DNA of 64,000 bases from Dendrolimus kikuchii (GCA_019925095.2 CM034392.1:26979887-27043886); one strand, 5' to 3'. Shown: positions 9,091 to 19,532, counted from the first letter of the stretch. The notes: generated by a model not told the origin, from the sequence alone. Numbers and translations are program-made.

Positions 9091-9417
9091 TGATAGCTGC
9101 TACCTGAAAAACGGCCCCGCTTTCAGCTTAGCAAGTATCGATTCCTTTCTAAGTTTATATTAAACTACCGATCCTAAAAATGTCCTTTCCTAAAATCACG
9201 TAAGTCTGGGGTGACTGGGATCTCTATCTATAAGTAATGTGGTGACATTTTTTTTTGTTTTTGTTCAAAATTAACCACATGTAAATTAAATAGACATTTT
9301 ATGTAATTTTCGTATAATTGTAATCTTTTTTTTTGTAATTAACCGTTTGAGCCAATTTTTATTTTTATTAACTTCGTACCGCCATATTTTATGAATTCCT
9401 AAAAGACTGTTTCATGA

Positions 9418-9700
9418 CACAAAAACAAAATTACCAAAATCGGCCCAGTTGATTAGGAGGATTCTAGAACCGGATCTCAGCGCCACCCACCAGTTCTAAT
9501 TGTGGATCTAAACCATCCGGAAACCCATCCAAACACAAAAACAAAATCACCAAAGTCGGTCCAGGTGATTAGGAGGATTCTAGAACCCGATCTCAGCGCC
9601 ACCTACCGGTTCCAATTGTGAATCTAAACCATCCCGGACCCACTCAAATACACACGCAAAATTTCATCAAAATCGGTAAAGTCGTTCTCAAGTTCAAGAT
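9418..9700 (+). repeat. Helitron-like segment with 116 bp tandem duplication
   Basis: Two units start at 9418 and 9534 (both 'cacaaaaacaaaat.acc'), each containing 'gattaggaggattctagaac' and 'tctcagcgccacc'. A third partial unit runs to about 9700. The 'gcgccacctaccgg' motif recurs at 37750 and 47948 in elements with a 'cccggcagacgttgt' end. Confidence 0.65.
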
Positions 9701-9825
9701 TCATTTTATATATAAGTGAAAGAAAGATTATTTTTTAGAGGAAACTTGATTGATATATGTATTAATTTTGTGTTATATATTTAAGAACATTCATTATTGT
9801 ATGTATCCCAAACAAATTAAAATTA

Positions 9826-10310
9826 CATACATACATACATACATAACTTCACGCCAGTTCCCTTGCGGGGTAGGCACGAACAACAGAGCGCCATTTAGGC
9901 TTATTCTTACACACCTCACTTGCTTCTTTGACATTCATAACTCTTGTCATGCACGCTCGTCTGTTCTTAAGGCTCCTAACATCACCTTCTGCTAGTACAC
10001 GATCAATTTGATCATGGAAAGTGTGTCGTGGCCTTCCACGACTTCTGCATCCATCCACTTTTGCATTGTATATCTGTTTGTTCATTCTTTCATCATGCAT
10101 TCTTTCTACATGTCCGAACCACCGGAGCATTCCTTTCCTTACCTTCACCCCGACACTCTCTTTCAGACCAACTGTCTTTCTTACTTCGGTATTACGAACG
10201 CGGTCCGCAAGCGTCACTCCGCAGATTTTGCGCAGTGCTCGCATCTCGACCGCGTTTACTCTACTTCCATACCCAACTCTCGCTTCCATACGTGAGCGTA
10301 GGTACCAGCA
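9826..10310 (-). mobile_element. Family A copy with duplication
   Basis: Flanked by CAAATTAAAATTA (9813-9825; 10311-10323). Encodes an uninterrupted C-terminal frame on the minus strand (9849-10310), including GVTLADRVRNTEV and GMLRWFGHVERMHDERM, and ending PARELA. Confidence 0.9.
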
Positions 10311-10462
10311 CAAATTAAAATTAATAAATAAATAATAAAAGAACAGCAACTTGTTAGTATAATTTTAATCAAAGAACCTCCTAGTTCAAATAAAACGAAT
10401 ATACTGGACGATCATACAGAACAGAAATATAGAAAACCTCGCCACTGTACTCCTATCACAAT

Positions 10463-10590
10463 TTCCCTCGAACAATTTTACAGTTTTGGAAACCTAAGTA
10501 AATTGGCATAACCGATAGCGGATTGAAGATTATGAATGACAAGAATCTGCTACATTATTATTTCGAATTTTTAAATAATGTTTCATATAA
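10463..10590 (+). repeat. Interspersed repeat L, copy 2
   Basis: See 2327-2478; here 'aaccgatagcggattgaag' runs directly into 'attatgaatgacaagaat', so copy 1 has about 25 extra bases. Confidence 0.6.
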
Positions 10591-10631
10591 AATATATTTA
10601 AAGTTTATAATATAATAATTAAATTCGAATT

Positions 10632-10926
10632 TGAAAGAAAAGGAATGCTCCGGTGGTTCGGGCATGTGGAAAGAATGACTAAACAGATATACAATGCAAA
10701 AGTGGATGGATGCAGAAGTCGTGGAAGGCCACGACACACCTTTCATGATCAAATCGATCGTGTACTAGCAGAAGGTGATGTCAGGAGCCTTAAAAACAGA
10801 CGAGCGTGCATAACAAGAGTTGTGAATGTCAAAGAAGCAAGTGAGGTGTGTAAGAATAAGCCTAAATGACGCTCTGGTGTTCGTGCCTACCCCGCAAGGG
10901 AACTGGCATGAAGTTATGTATGTATG
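10632..10926 (+). mobile_element. Family A copy, 15 bp deletion subtype
   Basis: Flanked by TAAATTCGAATT (10620-10631; 10927-10938). Lacks the 15 bp encoding MHDER between two 'gaatg' repeats; the copy at 40361 has the same deletion, so they probably share a source. Open frame 10645-10869 is interrupted by a TGA near its end. Confidence 0.9.
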
Positions 10927-11060
10927 TAAATTCGAATTCGAATGATATTAATAAATAATAAAATAATTCAAACACAGTATTTGAAGAAATAGCGATGTAA
11001 TTATATTTCTTATACATTATTATACATGGAGCATATTTTGAGAATTTGTACGCCGCATTT

Positions 11061-11133
11061 TGAGCAATCGAGGTTTGCACTCAGCATATTGCTGTGCCGG
11101 AATTATATCCGACACAACGCTGATTTTCAGCGC
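11061..11133. mobile_element. Small palindromic MITE, copy 1
   Basis: Imperfect inverted repeat: 'aggtttgcactcagc' to 'gctgattttcagcgcaaacc', with 'gccggaattatatccga' at the centre. A relative lies at 41555-41634. Confidence 0.6.
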
Positions 11134-11280
11134 AAACCTTCTTTTTGGCGTAAGATCAAGAATTTTGTTAAATATTAAATAATAATAATAATTAATAAAA
11201 CTAATTCTACTTATATAGAGAGAGAGATTTATAATCTACACGATTATCATGGTAAATTATAGACAACTATACATACAAAA

Positions 11281-12906
11281 CAGGCGCCAATCGCTGGAAA
11301 CTTACAAAAGTTATTATTCAATTAAGCAAATGACCGATTGTATGTATCCTTTAGAAATAAATGTTTGTAAATAACTTGATATCGTCCAGAAATAGGAGGA
11401 TACGTAACTAAATTAATTCTTAACCTTAAGACACATTACTTTGCAAATAATAAAACGAAATTTAACAATATGAAATTAGTCTGTCATGTCCTCGTCTTCT
11501 TCGCTATAACTGTCTACACTTTCAGAGTCATCACTATAATCTGACTCGTTCAGGTTTATAATTAGTCCATCCATCACTCCATCAAATCTCATATCATGAT
11601 CCCAATATAGCGTTTCAAGTTTTTGCACGTCGTTGTCATAACTTTGCCATTTTTCTGCTGGAAATTCTGAAAGGAATCTTGTCAAGATGTTAATATTCTC
11701 ATCTAATGAAGAATTTGTGTAGTTTATCGCCAAGTTCTTTTTTATATTAGTCCACACTAGCTCGATGGGGTTTAGTTCGGAGTGGTAAGGAGGCAGGCGA
11801 AGAACAGTATGACCCGCCGCCTTTAATTTTTCGTCAACTGTGAAAATTTTCTCTATCTGAACATTTTTTATTAGACCATAGAGTTCAGATTTCGTCATTT
11901 CTGGTGTGAAGTCGACATTGCGCGCGTGTAACCAGTCTTGCATATCACTTTTTAAATTTATCATTGTTGGTTTTTTTTCTTCTTGGACACAATGATAGGA
12001 GGCGTTATTCATTACGACTACCGAATTCGGGGTGAGTGCTTTTTTTAATTTGTTATCTACCCAGCTATGAAAATTGGTTGCATTCATCTCGCCATAATAG
12101 TCACCGGATTTTGAGTCGAATTTAAAAATCGTCAAAGCTCCGTGGACTAATCCATCATTATTACCGCAATGTATGATAACCAAACGTCCTTTACCAGTGT
12201 CAGTATTAATACCACGTTCAAACTCTGGTTGACTGGAGTTGTTTCTGCTATTTACATAAGTTTCGCCTATAAAATATATATTTCTGTTTTCATGCCTGTA
12301 TTTCTGTATAGCTCTTAAATACTTATTTCGCCATTCTACAATGCTGGGTCTTTCAATCAAAAGTAAACGCCTGGACTTGCATTTTTTAAAGAAAAATCCA
12401 ATTTTTCGTAAAAGACTTCTTAAATAGGTACAACTGCAATTTATGACTCCATCTTCTTGTAACATGGCATTCAGTTTACGAATGCTTGGGGGGATCCTGT
12501 TATCTGTCGTATAGAATTGGTGAATTTTCCTTCGTATTAGGCCTATATCGAAGTCATCGACATTTATTTTCTTTTTTATTTCCTTGGGTTTGCGTGGGCT
12601 TGAAAATTTTACTCGTTTCGAACTTTCTAGACTTGCGTTTCCTTCACCTACTATTCGAATTACGCTGCGGGCCGACACTCCTGTAGCCTCTGCTACTAAT
12701 TTATTTATATTCATATCCATTTTATGTTCCATACTCTCTTTATCCGCCTTTCGCTTAACGAAAAACTTGTGTACATTATAAATAGCACTCTTTGCTGATC
12801 GATTTATCGGCGGAACCATCTTGGAAATATATATATGACTATTGATAACAATTCACACACGTTCGTAAACAATCACACGAGTAACAACCACACGAATCGG
12901 CGCCTG
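11281..12906 (-). mobile_element. IS630/Tc1/mariner-type transposon locus
   Basis: Region bracketed by CAGGCGCCAATC at 11281 and its inverted counterpart ending GGCGCCTG at 12906. It contains one intact transposase frame on the minus strand, and the upstream (right) side is GC-rich. Sequence left of 11281 is also shared with 3280-3385 and a G repeat lies at 13060, so the real element may be larger. No TA target duplication was seen. Confidence 0.55.
11476..12819 (-). CDS. IS630/Tc1/mariner-family transposase, catalytic aspartates lost
   Basis: 447 codons, no internal stop, ATG at 12819. Residues 1-60 are basic and helical with a helix-turn-helix-like stretch (NKLVAEATGVSARSVIRIV). About 95-145 looks like a second DNA-binding part (IRKLNAMLQEDG, YLRSLLRKIGF). 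From 180 onward is the RNase-H-like DDE fold. Families of this type need D-D-E. Here the first site reads IYFIGETYVN (Gly185 for Asp), the second VVVMNNASYH (Asn271 for Asp), while the third is kept (NPIELVW, Glu353). About 81 residues separate sites two and three, far more than the 34 of classical Tc1 and like the DD82E-type subgroup. The C-terminus is strongly acidic (about 425-447). Strand transfer activity is not expected. It could be a decaying copy or a retained DNA-binding protein. Confidence 0.8.
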   Translation of the reverse strand: MVPPINRSAKSAIYNVHKFFVKRKADKESMEHKMDMNINKLVAEATGVSARSVIRIVGEGNASLESSKRVKFSSPRKPKEIKKKINVDDFDIGLIRRKIHQFYTTDNRIPPSIRKLNAMLQEDGVINCSCTYLRSLLRKIGFFFKKCKSRRLLLIERPSIVEWRNKYLRAIQKYRHENRNIYFIGETYVNSRNNSSQPEFERGINTDTGKGRLVIIHCGNNDGLVHGALTIFKFDSKSGDYYGEMNATNFHSWVDNKLKKALTPNSVVVMNNASYHCVQEEKKPTMINLKSDMQDWLHARNVDFTPEMTKSELYGLIKNVQIEKIFTVDEKLKAAGHTVLRLPPYHSELNPIELVWTNIKKNLAINYTNSSLDENINILTRFLSEFPAEKWQSYDNDVQKLETLYWDHDMRFDGVMDGLIINLNESDYSDDSESVDSYSEEDEDMTD

Positions 12907-13059
12907 ACGGCAGACTGGCGCGTGGTGTTGCGCGCCGTTCAAACCCTTCCCCCTCGCCTCGCTTACCGCACGCGGTGACTAGCCCTCCTACGCGAAGTAT
13001 GTTTGATTATTTGAACAAAATAATGTATAGTCTGTGCAGAAAGAGAACCATAATAAGAT

Positions 13060-13318
13060 TTGAGGAGTTTTTGACGGGAACTTAAATTATTTATTTTATT
13101 TATTATTATTTTCTAAAAATGTGTAAAATTACTCTAAAATGAACAATAGTTGTGGGATATTGATAGTTTTTGAGTAGTAATTATGTGTTTTTGCGTGAAA
13201 TGTGAACTATGTAGCCAAATGTGGCCTTTCGAGTTTTCACAAGAACTCCGTTGAATGACGACGATTGTAGACTACAATACAGCGGCGTCTGGCTTAAAGG
13301 CCTAGTTGCCAAGCCTTA
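13060..13318 (+). repeat. Repeat G, copy 2
   Basis: 'gtttttgacgggaactt' to 'ggcctagttgccaagcc', with a short AT-rich insertion near 13085. Same orientation as copies 1 and 3. It follows the transposase here but precedes the related left-flank sequence at 3006. Confidence 0.7.
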
Positions 13319-13431
13319 AATATAAAAAAAATCACAAGATTTGAAGACGTCGCTGTGCTTAATTAATTGTATTTGTCAAAATATTAAAAATCTGTGTTAG
13401 TATATAGTATCGTTTATTAATTCTGTATTAA

Positions 13432-13690
13432 TAAGTCGTGGTAGCGTAATGGCTAGCGCACGCGTCCTATACTCAAAGGGCGCGGGTTCGATCCTGGTCG
13501 GGACGCATGCATCACTTGGCATTTTTCTGACCTAACGTGCATATTGTTACAACTACCACGTGCTAATAACGGTGAAGGAAAACATCGTGTTGCAACATGC
13601 ACATCGAGATAACCGATGTGTAAAACCTGCCAAGCCGCCTTGGGCAAGCGTGGCGGGTATATTGTCCGTTCCCCACCAGTGGGAGGCCCG
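13432..13690 (+). mobile_element. tRNA-derived SINE (family S2)
   Basis: A box TAGCGTAATGG at 13442-13452, B box GGTTCGATCC at 13485-13494. The body contains 'ctgacctaacgtgcatattg' and 'ccaccagtgggaggcccg'. Tail 'aaaaaataaataaata' follows. Different from family E. The overlapping minus-strand frames at 13453-13741 are shadows. Confidence 0.8.
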
Positions 13691-13946
13691 AGCATGTAAA
13701 AAATAAATAAATATATAATTCATAGCCACAATAGATAACAAAGGAAAAAAAAATTGTGTAGTCCGTCAGCTATCAAAGTCCTGAACTAGGATTTAACCTG
13801 TAAATTGTAGTTGATATTGGCAACTTACGGTTGCAGCGGAATACAAAATACAATAAAGGCTAAAATTAACATTGCAAAATTTTGAAATTCTCAACCCTAT
13901 ACTAGGTTACTGTACTAATAGGGTTCAGATGAATAACTAATTTTGC

Positions 13947-14093
13947 CAGGTGGTAGGGCATTTGCCCGACTGGATGGCTACCACCCCTGGTCTAAAGTAT
14001 GTCGCCAGAACAACCTTGAGTTGTGTTCGGGCATTAGTGACCAGTTTCCAGTCTCCCTTAAGGGAGCAGCAGCGCATTTGTAGCACCTTTGGT
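13947..14093 (+). mobile_element. Family B head-truncated piece joined to C
   Basis: Starts within B at 'caggtggtagggcatttg' and stops at 'cacctttggtg', where C sequence begins. The same B/C junction is at 19532. The B tail matching this copy may be at 14877-14945. Confidence 0.75.
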
Positions 14094-14220
14094 GTTTTTT
14101 TTTTTATTATTATATATATCTCTACGGACTCGAGTTCCGTACCCTTTTTTAATACTTAATTTCTATGAAAAATTTTAGACTCCGTACACGCTTATTGTTT
14201 ATTTTTGTTAGTTGGTTTAA
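14094..14220 (-). mobile_element. Family C LINE 3' end fragment
   Basis: Minus orientation: ATT-repeat, 'ctctacggactcgagttccgtaccc', then 'acacgcttattgttt'. Followed by unrelated sequence, so only the last 130 bp are retained. Confidence 0.7.
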
Positions 14221-14876
14221 GACAGGGTTTAACTTCCTTATAGGGTTTAACTTCGCCCCATAGTCTATACCAGCGATTCCCAAACTTATTTTGTGTACTT
14301 TTTTTTTTCGCTGGGCTCCCCGTCACGGTTTAAGATAGGGTTTAAATTTTCTTTTCTATTTTTTATCTCTGTGTTCAAAAACTAACTTAATTTTCTTTAT
14401 TAACTACTTGTTTATACCTCATAATCTTACAATTTGGGATTTATTGGTTCAGGTTGGGTTAGGTTGGGAGTTGGTGGATGATTGGAATGTGATTGTGGGT
14501 AGGATTGGTCATGGTATTTGGGTGGGATTAGTAGGATTGTTGTACTTTCTTTATTAATAAATATCATAATGCCTAACTTTACATTATTTGCCGAACTTAT
14601 TGTGCAATGTATATATATATATATATAATTTTTTTTTTTTTTTTTTTCTTCTTACATTATTACAATGTTTGTAATTAATTTTGAATTTTTATGTTTTACA
14701 ATTTATTTATGCTACTATTTTAGGTTTAGGTTTTAATTTTGTTCGTAGTTAACATTTTACTAATAGTCTTTACATATATTTATTTATTATCTTATGAGAT
14801 ACTATTTACTAAAGGACCTACGGTCTGTGATCTATACAGACACCTTATTTATAATAATTGTACGTGGTTTATGTTC
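14221..14876. other. Low-complexity and hAT-like debris
   Basis: Contains 'accagcgattcccaaactt', resembling a hAT-type end, followed by GT-rich DNA ('ggttgggttaggttggg'), a short TA run at 14610 and T runs. No gene seen. Confidence 0.35.
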
Positions 14877-14950
14877 ATAGGCGATGGTAACCGCTTTCCA
14901 TCAAGTGGACCGTCTGCCTGTCTGCTTAACTCCTGCAATAAATTTAAAAA
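14877..14950 (+). mobile_element. Family B tail fragment
   Basis: 'ataggcgatggtaaccgc' to 'ctcctgcaataaatttaaaaaaa'. Probably the distal part of the copy broken at 14093. Confidence 0.7.
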
Positions 14951-15083
14951 AATGGTATATTGCGGATACGAATTTCCTCCGTTACTTACTATGGTCTGGG
15001 TGTCTGGGACGGCCTCAGAATAGTCCGTTGTATTATCACTTATAACACAAGCGTAACTTGCTTAATTTGGGGATATACAATGT
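14946..15083 (+). mobile_element. SINE family E 3' fragment
   Basis: Matches the body of 2497-2733 from 'tttcctccgttacttactatgg' to 'ggggatatacaatgtgtgttt'; no Pol III boxes. Confidence 0.75.
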
Positions 15084-15235
15084 GTGTTTTAAAAAATGAA
15101 AATTAAAAAATATGTCATCCCCTTAACGTGTGATGTAATGTCTGGATGGCCCCTTATGAAAAATACTTTTTAAACGGTTTTTAACGAACCCGTAAATCCC
15201 GTATAACTATTATGAATAAGGGTTTTTTATAATAG

Positions 15236-15345
15236 GCAGACAAACATCACGTATATCTCTAAGCTAAGCAAGTTGTTTGTGTAATGAGTAATATAAAACG
15301 GAACATTAGGGCTGATGCCAGAGACTCAGACCGTAGTAAATAATA
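15236..15345 (-). mobile_element. Degenerate SINE family E fragment
   Basis: Reverse and diverged: 'ggcagacaaacatcacgtat', 'aagcaagttgtttgtgtaatg', 'cagaccgtagtaaataat'. Confidence 0.6.
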
Positions 15346-15408
15346 GGTTAGAGAAAATAGAATATCTTGCACAGTTTAGAAGATATTAGCTACAAAATCC
15401 CTATCTAT

Positions 15409-15713
15409 CCGTGCAGGAACGGAGAAAGAATACAATTTCCTGCGGCCTGGCGGCCTGTCGTAAGAGGCGACTAAACAACCCACAGCCCGGTGGTAGGTTG
15501 CCCGACTGGATGGCGACCACCCCTGGTCTAGAGTATGCCGCCACAATAGCCTTGTGTTGTGTTCCGGCATTAGCGACCAGGTTCCAGTCTCCTTTAAGAG
15601 AGCAGCAGCGCATTTGTAGCACCTTTGGTGTTGCAAATGTCCATAGGCGATGGTAACCGCTTTCCATCAAGTGGGCCGTCTGCCTGTCTGTTGAACTCCT
15701 GCAATAAAAAAAA
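15409..15713 (+). mobile_element. Family B, complete
   Basis: Head 'ccgtgcaggaacggag' at 15410, tail 'ctcctgcaataaaaaaaaa' to 15713. Confidence 0.88.
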
Positions 15714-15882
15714 ATTGTCTCATGTGACAAAATGGCGACCACAATTAGATGCCTACGTGTCTACAATTATGTTTACGCCTTTATTACTTAAAACAAAAGT
15801 TCTCATGCCATAATTGTTTAGGTCGAAAGTGTAAAGCCTACAAACCTCATATAACTATTATAAAGCGGGTTAGCTGTTGTCT

Positions 15883-16430
15883 ATACTAATATTATAAAGA
15901 GGAAAGATTTGATTGTTTGTTTGCACTGAATAGGCTCCGAAACTACTGAACCGATTTGAAAAATTCTTTCATTCGATGTTGGCAAGCTACACTATACCCG
16001 GGCGACATAAGCTATATTATATTTTCAAAAAATTAGGGATCCTTACTAAAACTCTAATAATCTAACCCAAAGTGTAAAAATATTACCTAAAATCGCGTGC
16101 GCTGCGAAAACTATTGATGACAGAATAAAATAATGTACACGACTTTGCAGAACACATCATTATTTTCAAAAAATGTCACGACATCATATGTCTAACTATT
16201 GTAGTTATGCCACAATAAGTCTTTTTTTATTTCAAAAATTTAATTGAAATACCGACGCTAGAAAAGCCTCTTTATTTGTATCTTGGTATTCAACCTTATC
16301 AAAATAAATTACATTATATTCAAGACTGCTTCAATACCTTTATATAACTTTTTGAATTATTCAATTCGGATATTGCATTCGAAAGATATCACGAGTTTAA
16401 AAATGTAAGTATCAGAAAAAAGATGCGTGG
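15883..16430 (+). mobile_element. Family D long form, diverged
   Basis: Starts 'tatactaatattataaag' and carries the long internal segment ('aaaaaattagggatcctta', 'gcgctgcgaaaactattga', 'tgtctaactattgtagtt') otherwise seen at 35130 and 44403. Its D-type far end is missing. Confidence 0.65.
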
Positions 16431-16572
16431 TCGCCGCGCACCCTGCTCGGCTAGCTAGGCAGCACCTTATGCGATGTAGGCGTCACTGGGGTACGGGCCG
16501 TACGGGAGGGTAGTCAATGTCAAGAACGTAAAGACCGCTAGTCTTAAATATATTCGTTTTGAATTAACATAG

Positions 16573-17121
16573 TCTGTTGCTCAGCTGGCTGGCAAAAAGC
16601 TAGGGGTTCTATCAAAGGTGAGGCAGTGCTTCACACCACTTCAGTTGCTGAATCTCTATCAAGCACAAGTGCGGTCTTGCATGGAGTACTGCTCTCATCT
16701 TTGGGATGGCTCAGCTAGATACCAGTTAGAGACACTCGATTCAATAGAGAAAAGAGCTAGGAAACTGATAGGCAATAACCAACTATTCGACGAGAGGCTT
16801 CAGAGCCTAAGTCATCGACGTAAGGTCGCTAGTTTGTCGGTATTCTATAGGATACACTTCTGGGAGTGTGCCACGGAATTACATGAATTGGTTCCTCCCT
16901 CACCATTCTACCACTGGACAAGCAGACGTACGCACTCACGCCACCGATATATGGTGGAAATACCAACGAAGCGGACGAAACGCTATGCTTCCTCTTTCAT
17001 CATACGCACCGGTGAAGAGTGGAACTCTTTACCGTCGTCTGTTTTTCCTGAAAAATATAATCTAGGTGTCTTTAAGTCTCGCGTGAACAGGTATCTTCTA
17101 GGTAAGCGTGCTCCACCTTAG
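16573..17121 (+). pseudogene. Non-LTR reverse transcriptase C-terminal domain
   Basis: Longest LINE protein remnant here. The frame opens after a TAG at 16570-16572 and runs 182 codons to a natural stop, without a start codon. It reads AQLAGKKLGVLSKVRQCFT, then MEYCSHLWDGSARYQLETLD, SIEKRARKLIGNNQL, later [40 protein letters not shown]. This order is the post-polymerase (thumb and C-terminal) region of a widespread insect LINE group near Jockey/CR1. The following 'ccacctgacgtcaggtgc..gtcaaacgcgaacctattc' is its 3' UTR and an A run begins near 17180. The polymerase YxDD box is upstream and absent. Confidence 0.8.
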
Positions 17122-17539
17122 ACTGCATTTCCACCTGACGTCAGGTGCAATGTTAGTCAAACGCGAACCTATTCAATATAAAAAAAAAACAACCAACATT
17201 TCATGATATTAGTGGCGGTTAATATTGATCGTATTATGGGTTTATCCTTCAGAACAACATGTGTGCAATTAATTCTTTAGCTCTACTCTCACTGATAAAC
17301 TTGGCAGGTCGCATGTGCCGTATTCCGGTGTCCTTGTAGCAATATGTGGAGTTGCTTGCCAGCATTTCCAAGGCGGAAATATTTTACTTAATGTCAAGGT
17401 TATACCAACTGACATTAGAAATGTATGCAGAATTTTAAAGCTCACGGTTCGATCTTGCTGTGTCATATATCGCTTGAATCATATATTCTTTTAGACGAAC
17501 CTCTATAGTGAGAATTCTATGATTCTTTCTTGTTTAGGA

Positions 17540-17880
17540 ATATTATATTACGAATATAAATTAGCAAGTTGAAGTGGCTATGAATGTCAAAGAAGCAAGT
17601 GAGGTGTGTAAGAATAAGCCTGAATGGCGCTCCGTTGTTCGTGCCTACCCCGCAAGGGAACTGGTGTGAGCTTATGTATGTATGTAAGTTGAAGTGGCAG
17701 TGGACCGAACACATCTGTAGCAGGACCGATGGCCGATGGAGCAAACGAGTCCTGGAGTGGAGATCGCGTCGCGGTAAACGTAGTTGGACGCCCTCCAGCG
17801 CAATGGACATGATGAGTGCCGCCGACTTGGGGAGGCCTACGTCCAGCAGTGGACGGTTATAGGCTGACGACGAACCGGAG
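17540..17880 (+). pseudogene. RTE-like LINE C-terminus split by family A
   Basis: Frame LKWQWTEHICSRTDGRWSKR, VLEWRSRRGKRS, then frameshifted sequence matching the usual 'EAYVQQW' ending (gaggcctacgtccagcagtgg). 'KWQWAGHIARRTDGRW' is the recurring C-terminal motif of a common insect LINE group. A family A piece (17579-17685) splits it, duplicating AAGTTGAAGTGGC. Confidence 0.7.
17579..17685 (+). mobile_element. Family A, nested in an RTE-like LINE
   Basis: Only the last about 107 bp. 13 bp duplication AAGTTGAAGTGGC at 17566-17578 and 17686-17698. Ends PARELV instead of PARELA. Confidence 0.9.
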
Positions 17881-18085
17881 CGAGATTGAATCGTAATAAG
17901 CATCACAGTGTAAAACGAGCCTTTTTTATCGGCAGACAACACACACGTACAGTCGACTCTGGTTAATTCAAAACTCGAGGGACTCTAAAAATATTACGAA
18001 TTATCGAGTGTTTGAAATATCAAATACTTCGAGATTTTTGAGAGAAAAGAAATAAAACTGAATGATTGAGTGTTGATAATCAATT

Positions 18086-18463
18086 ATGTATTGGAAGATG
18101 GGGCGGCCGCTAGTGTGGGATGCGACCTGTGTTGACACACTGGCCCCGTCACATCTTCCAATGACCGAGTCAGGGGCTGGCAACGCTGCCGCTTCAGCTG
18201 AGGACGTCAAACGGCGCAAATATGGAGCCTTAGGAAGAGGTTACATATTTGTGCCGTTTGGGGTTGAAACATTAGGCCCGTGGGGTCCGTCGGCAAAGAG
18301 TTTCTTTAAAGACATATGTAAGAAACTCTTTGACACTACCCGTGATCAGAAGGCTGGCTCATATTTTGCACAACAAATAAGTATTGCCATACAGCGTGGC
18401 AATGCTGCCAGCCTTTTGGGCACGCTCCCCGTTGGCAATGATCTGCTACATAATGTATTTTAG
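18086..18463 (+). pseudogene. LINE polyprotein C-terminal domain (VWDATCVDTLAPSH type)
   Basis: 125 codons, natural stop. Reads LVWDATCVDTLAPSHLP, EDVKRRKYGALGRGYIFVPF, GVETLGPWGPSAKSFFKDI, then YFAQQISIAIQRGNAASLLG and TLPVG. This arrangement is a conserved C-terminal domain of a group of invertebrate reverse-transcriptase polyproteins; its exact function is unknown to me. The ATG at 18086 is probably fortuitous. A broken homolog is at 26421-26766. Confidence 0.7.
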
Positions 18464-18653
18464 TTTCAATGTCTTTGGTTTTTTATTTTTTATTATTACT
18501 AACACTCTTCATTATGTATTACATACATATTTATTAACTTCTATTCTTTAACAATGACAAAAGTCAAGAGCCTGTGCCCGCTGCTGACAAGTTTGAACTT
18601 GTCGGCAGCGGGAACACATACTCAACTCGATGGATTACTCGGGCTTGTTTATA

Positions 18654-19011
18654 AAGTGCTCCGGAGACAGTCATTCGCAATTATCAATTTTTACGTGATT
18701 GAAGTACCAAATGATCGTCTATAGAGGAAATTGAAGCCATTTTCATTCGCGATTACGTGATTAAAGGCGAATGATGGAAGTTTTGATTGAAGCCCATGAC
18801 ATGACAATCGCAAATGACGTATCAATTGAACGTCTCGTTGTGCGATTGACAGATTCGGTCATTCGCTCGCTAGTCGAGCAACATGGTGGACAGAAAGCAA
18901 ATGTGGCCGAGCAATTGACGCATCATATGAAGCTCCATCATTCGCACCTTCGATTGAAACGGTCAATGACGTAAAAATTGACAATTGCGAATGACTGTCT
19001 TCGGGGTACTT
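18654..19011. mobile_element. MITE with about 45 bp inverted ends
   Basis: Left 'agtgctccggagacagtca', then 'ttcgcaattatcaatttttacgt'; right end is the complement with four or five mismatches. Nested inside the pogo-like element. The internal 67-codon frame at 18771 is not convincing as a gene. Confidence 0.75.
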
Positions 19012-19302
19012 AAGAGAATCTGAACCTATACGAATTGTCTAGTGTTTGACGCCGATGAATTCGAATTAACGCGTCGTTTTTTTACGTAGCGATGATTTTT
19101 TTCAAATGCATAAACATATATTGATTTAGTTCGAAATATAAAGCGATTTTCTAGGGAACTCATCATAACTCTGAATTATAGAGAGGTTCGAATTATCGCT
19201 GGTTTCAATTAACGAGAGTCGACTGTATTGTATATCCCCAAATTAAGCAAGTTACTTTATTAAGTTATTAATATATATTTTTTTAGAATATTGTGCAAAT
19301 TT

Positions 19303-19532
19303 TATCCGTGCAGGAACGGAGAAAGAATACAATTTCGTGCGTTGGGGCGGCCTGTCGTAAGAGGCGACAAAACAACCCACAGCCAGGTGGTAGGGCATTT
19401 GCCCGACTGGATGGCTACTACCCCTGGTCTAGAGTATGTCGCCATAACAACCTTGAGTTGTGTTCCGGCATTAGTGACCAGGTTCCAGTCTCCCTTAAGA
19501 GAGCGGTAGCACATTGGTAGCGCCTTTGGTGT
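19303..19532 (+). mobile_element. Family B head part, split by C
   Basis: Head 'ccgtgcaggaacggag' to 'gcgcctttggtgt'. Continues at 20042 after a 509 bp family C insertion. Confidence 0.88.

Larger units (their letters stand above)
17950..19225. mobile_element. Pogo-like DNA element with internal insertions
   Basis: TA-flanked inverted ends: TA|CAGTCGACTCTGGTTAATT at 17950 and its complement (one mismatch) ending at 19225 followed by TA. Subterminal sequence is also inverted in character ('gaattatcgagtgtttg' / 'ttcgaattatcgctggttt'). There is no transposase; the interior is occupied by a LINE fragment (18086-18463) and a MITE (18654-19011). Confidence 0.75.

Noticed and set aside
14450..14475. 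TTAGG-like telomeric repeat
   Set aside because: Only one or two imperfect units (ggttgggttaggttggg); not an array.
18771..18974. 67-codon frame as a gene
   Set aside because: Located between the inverted ends of a MITE and overlaps its palindromic sequence.
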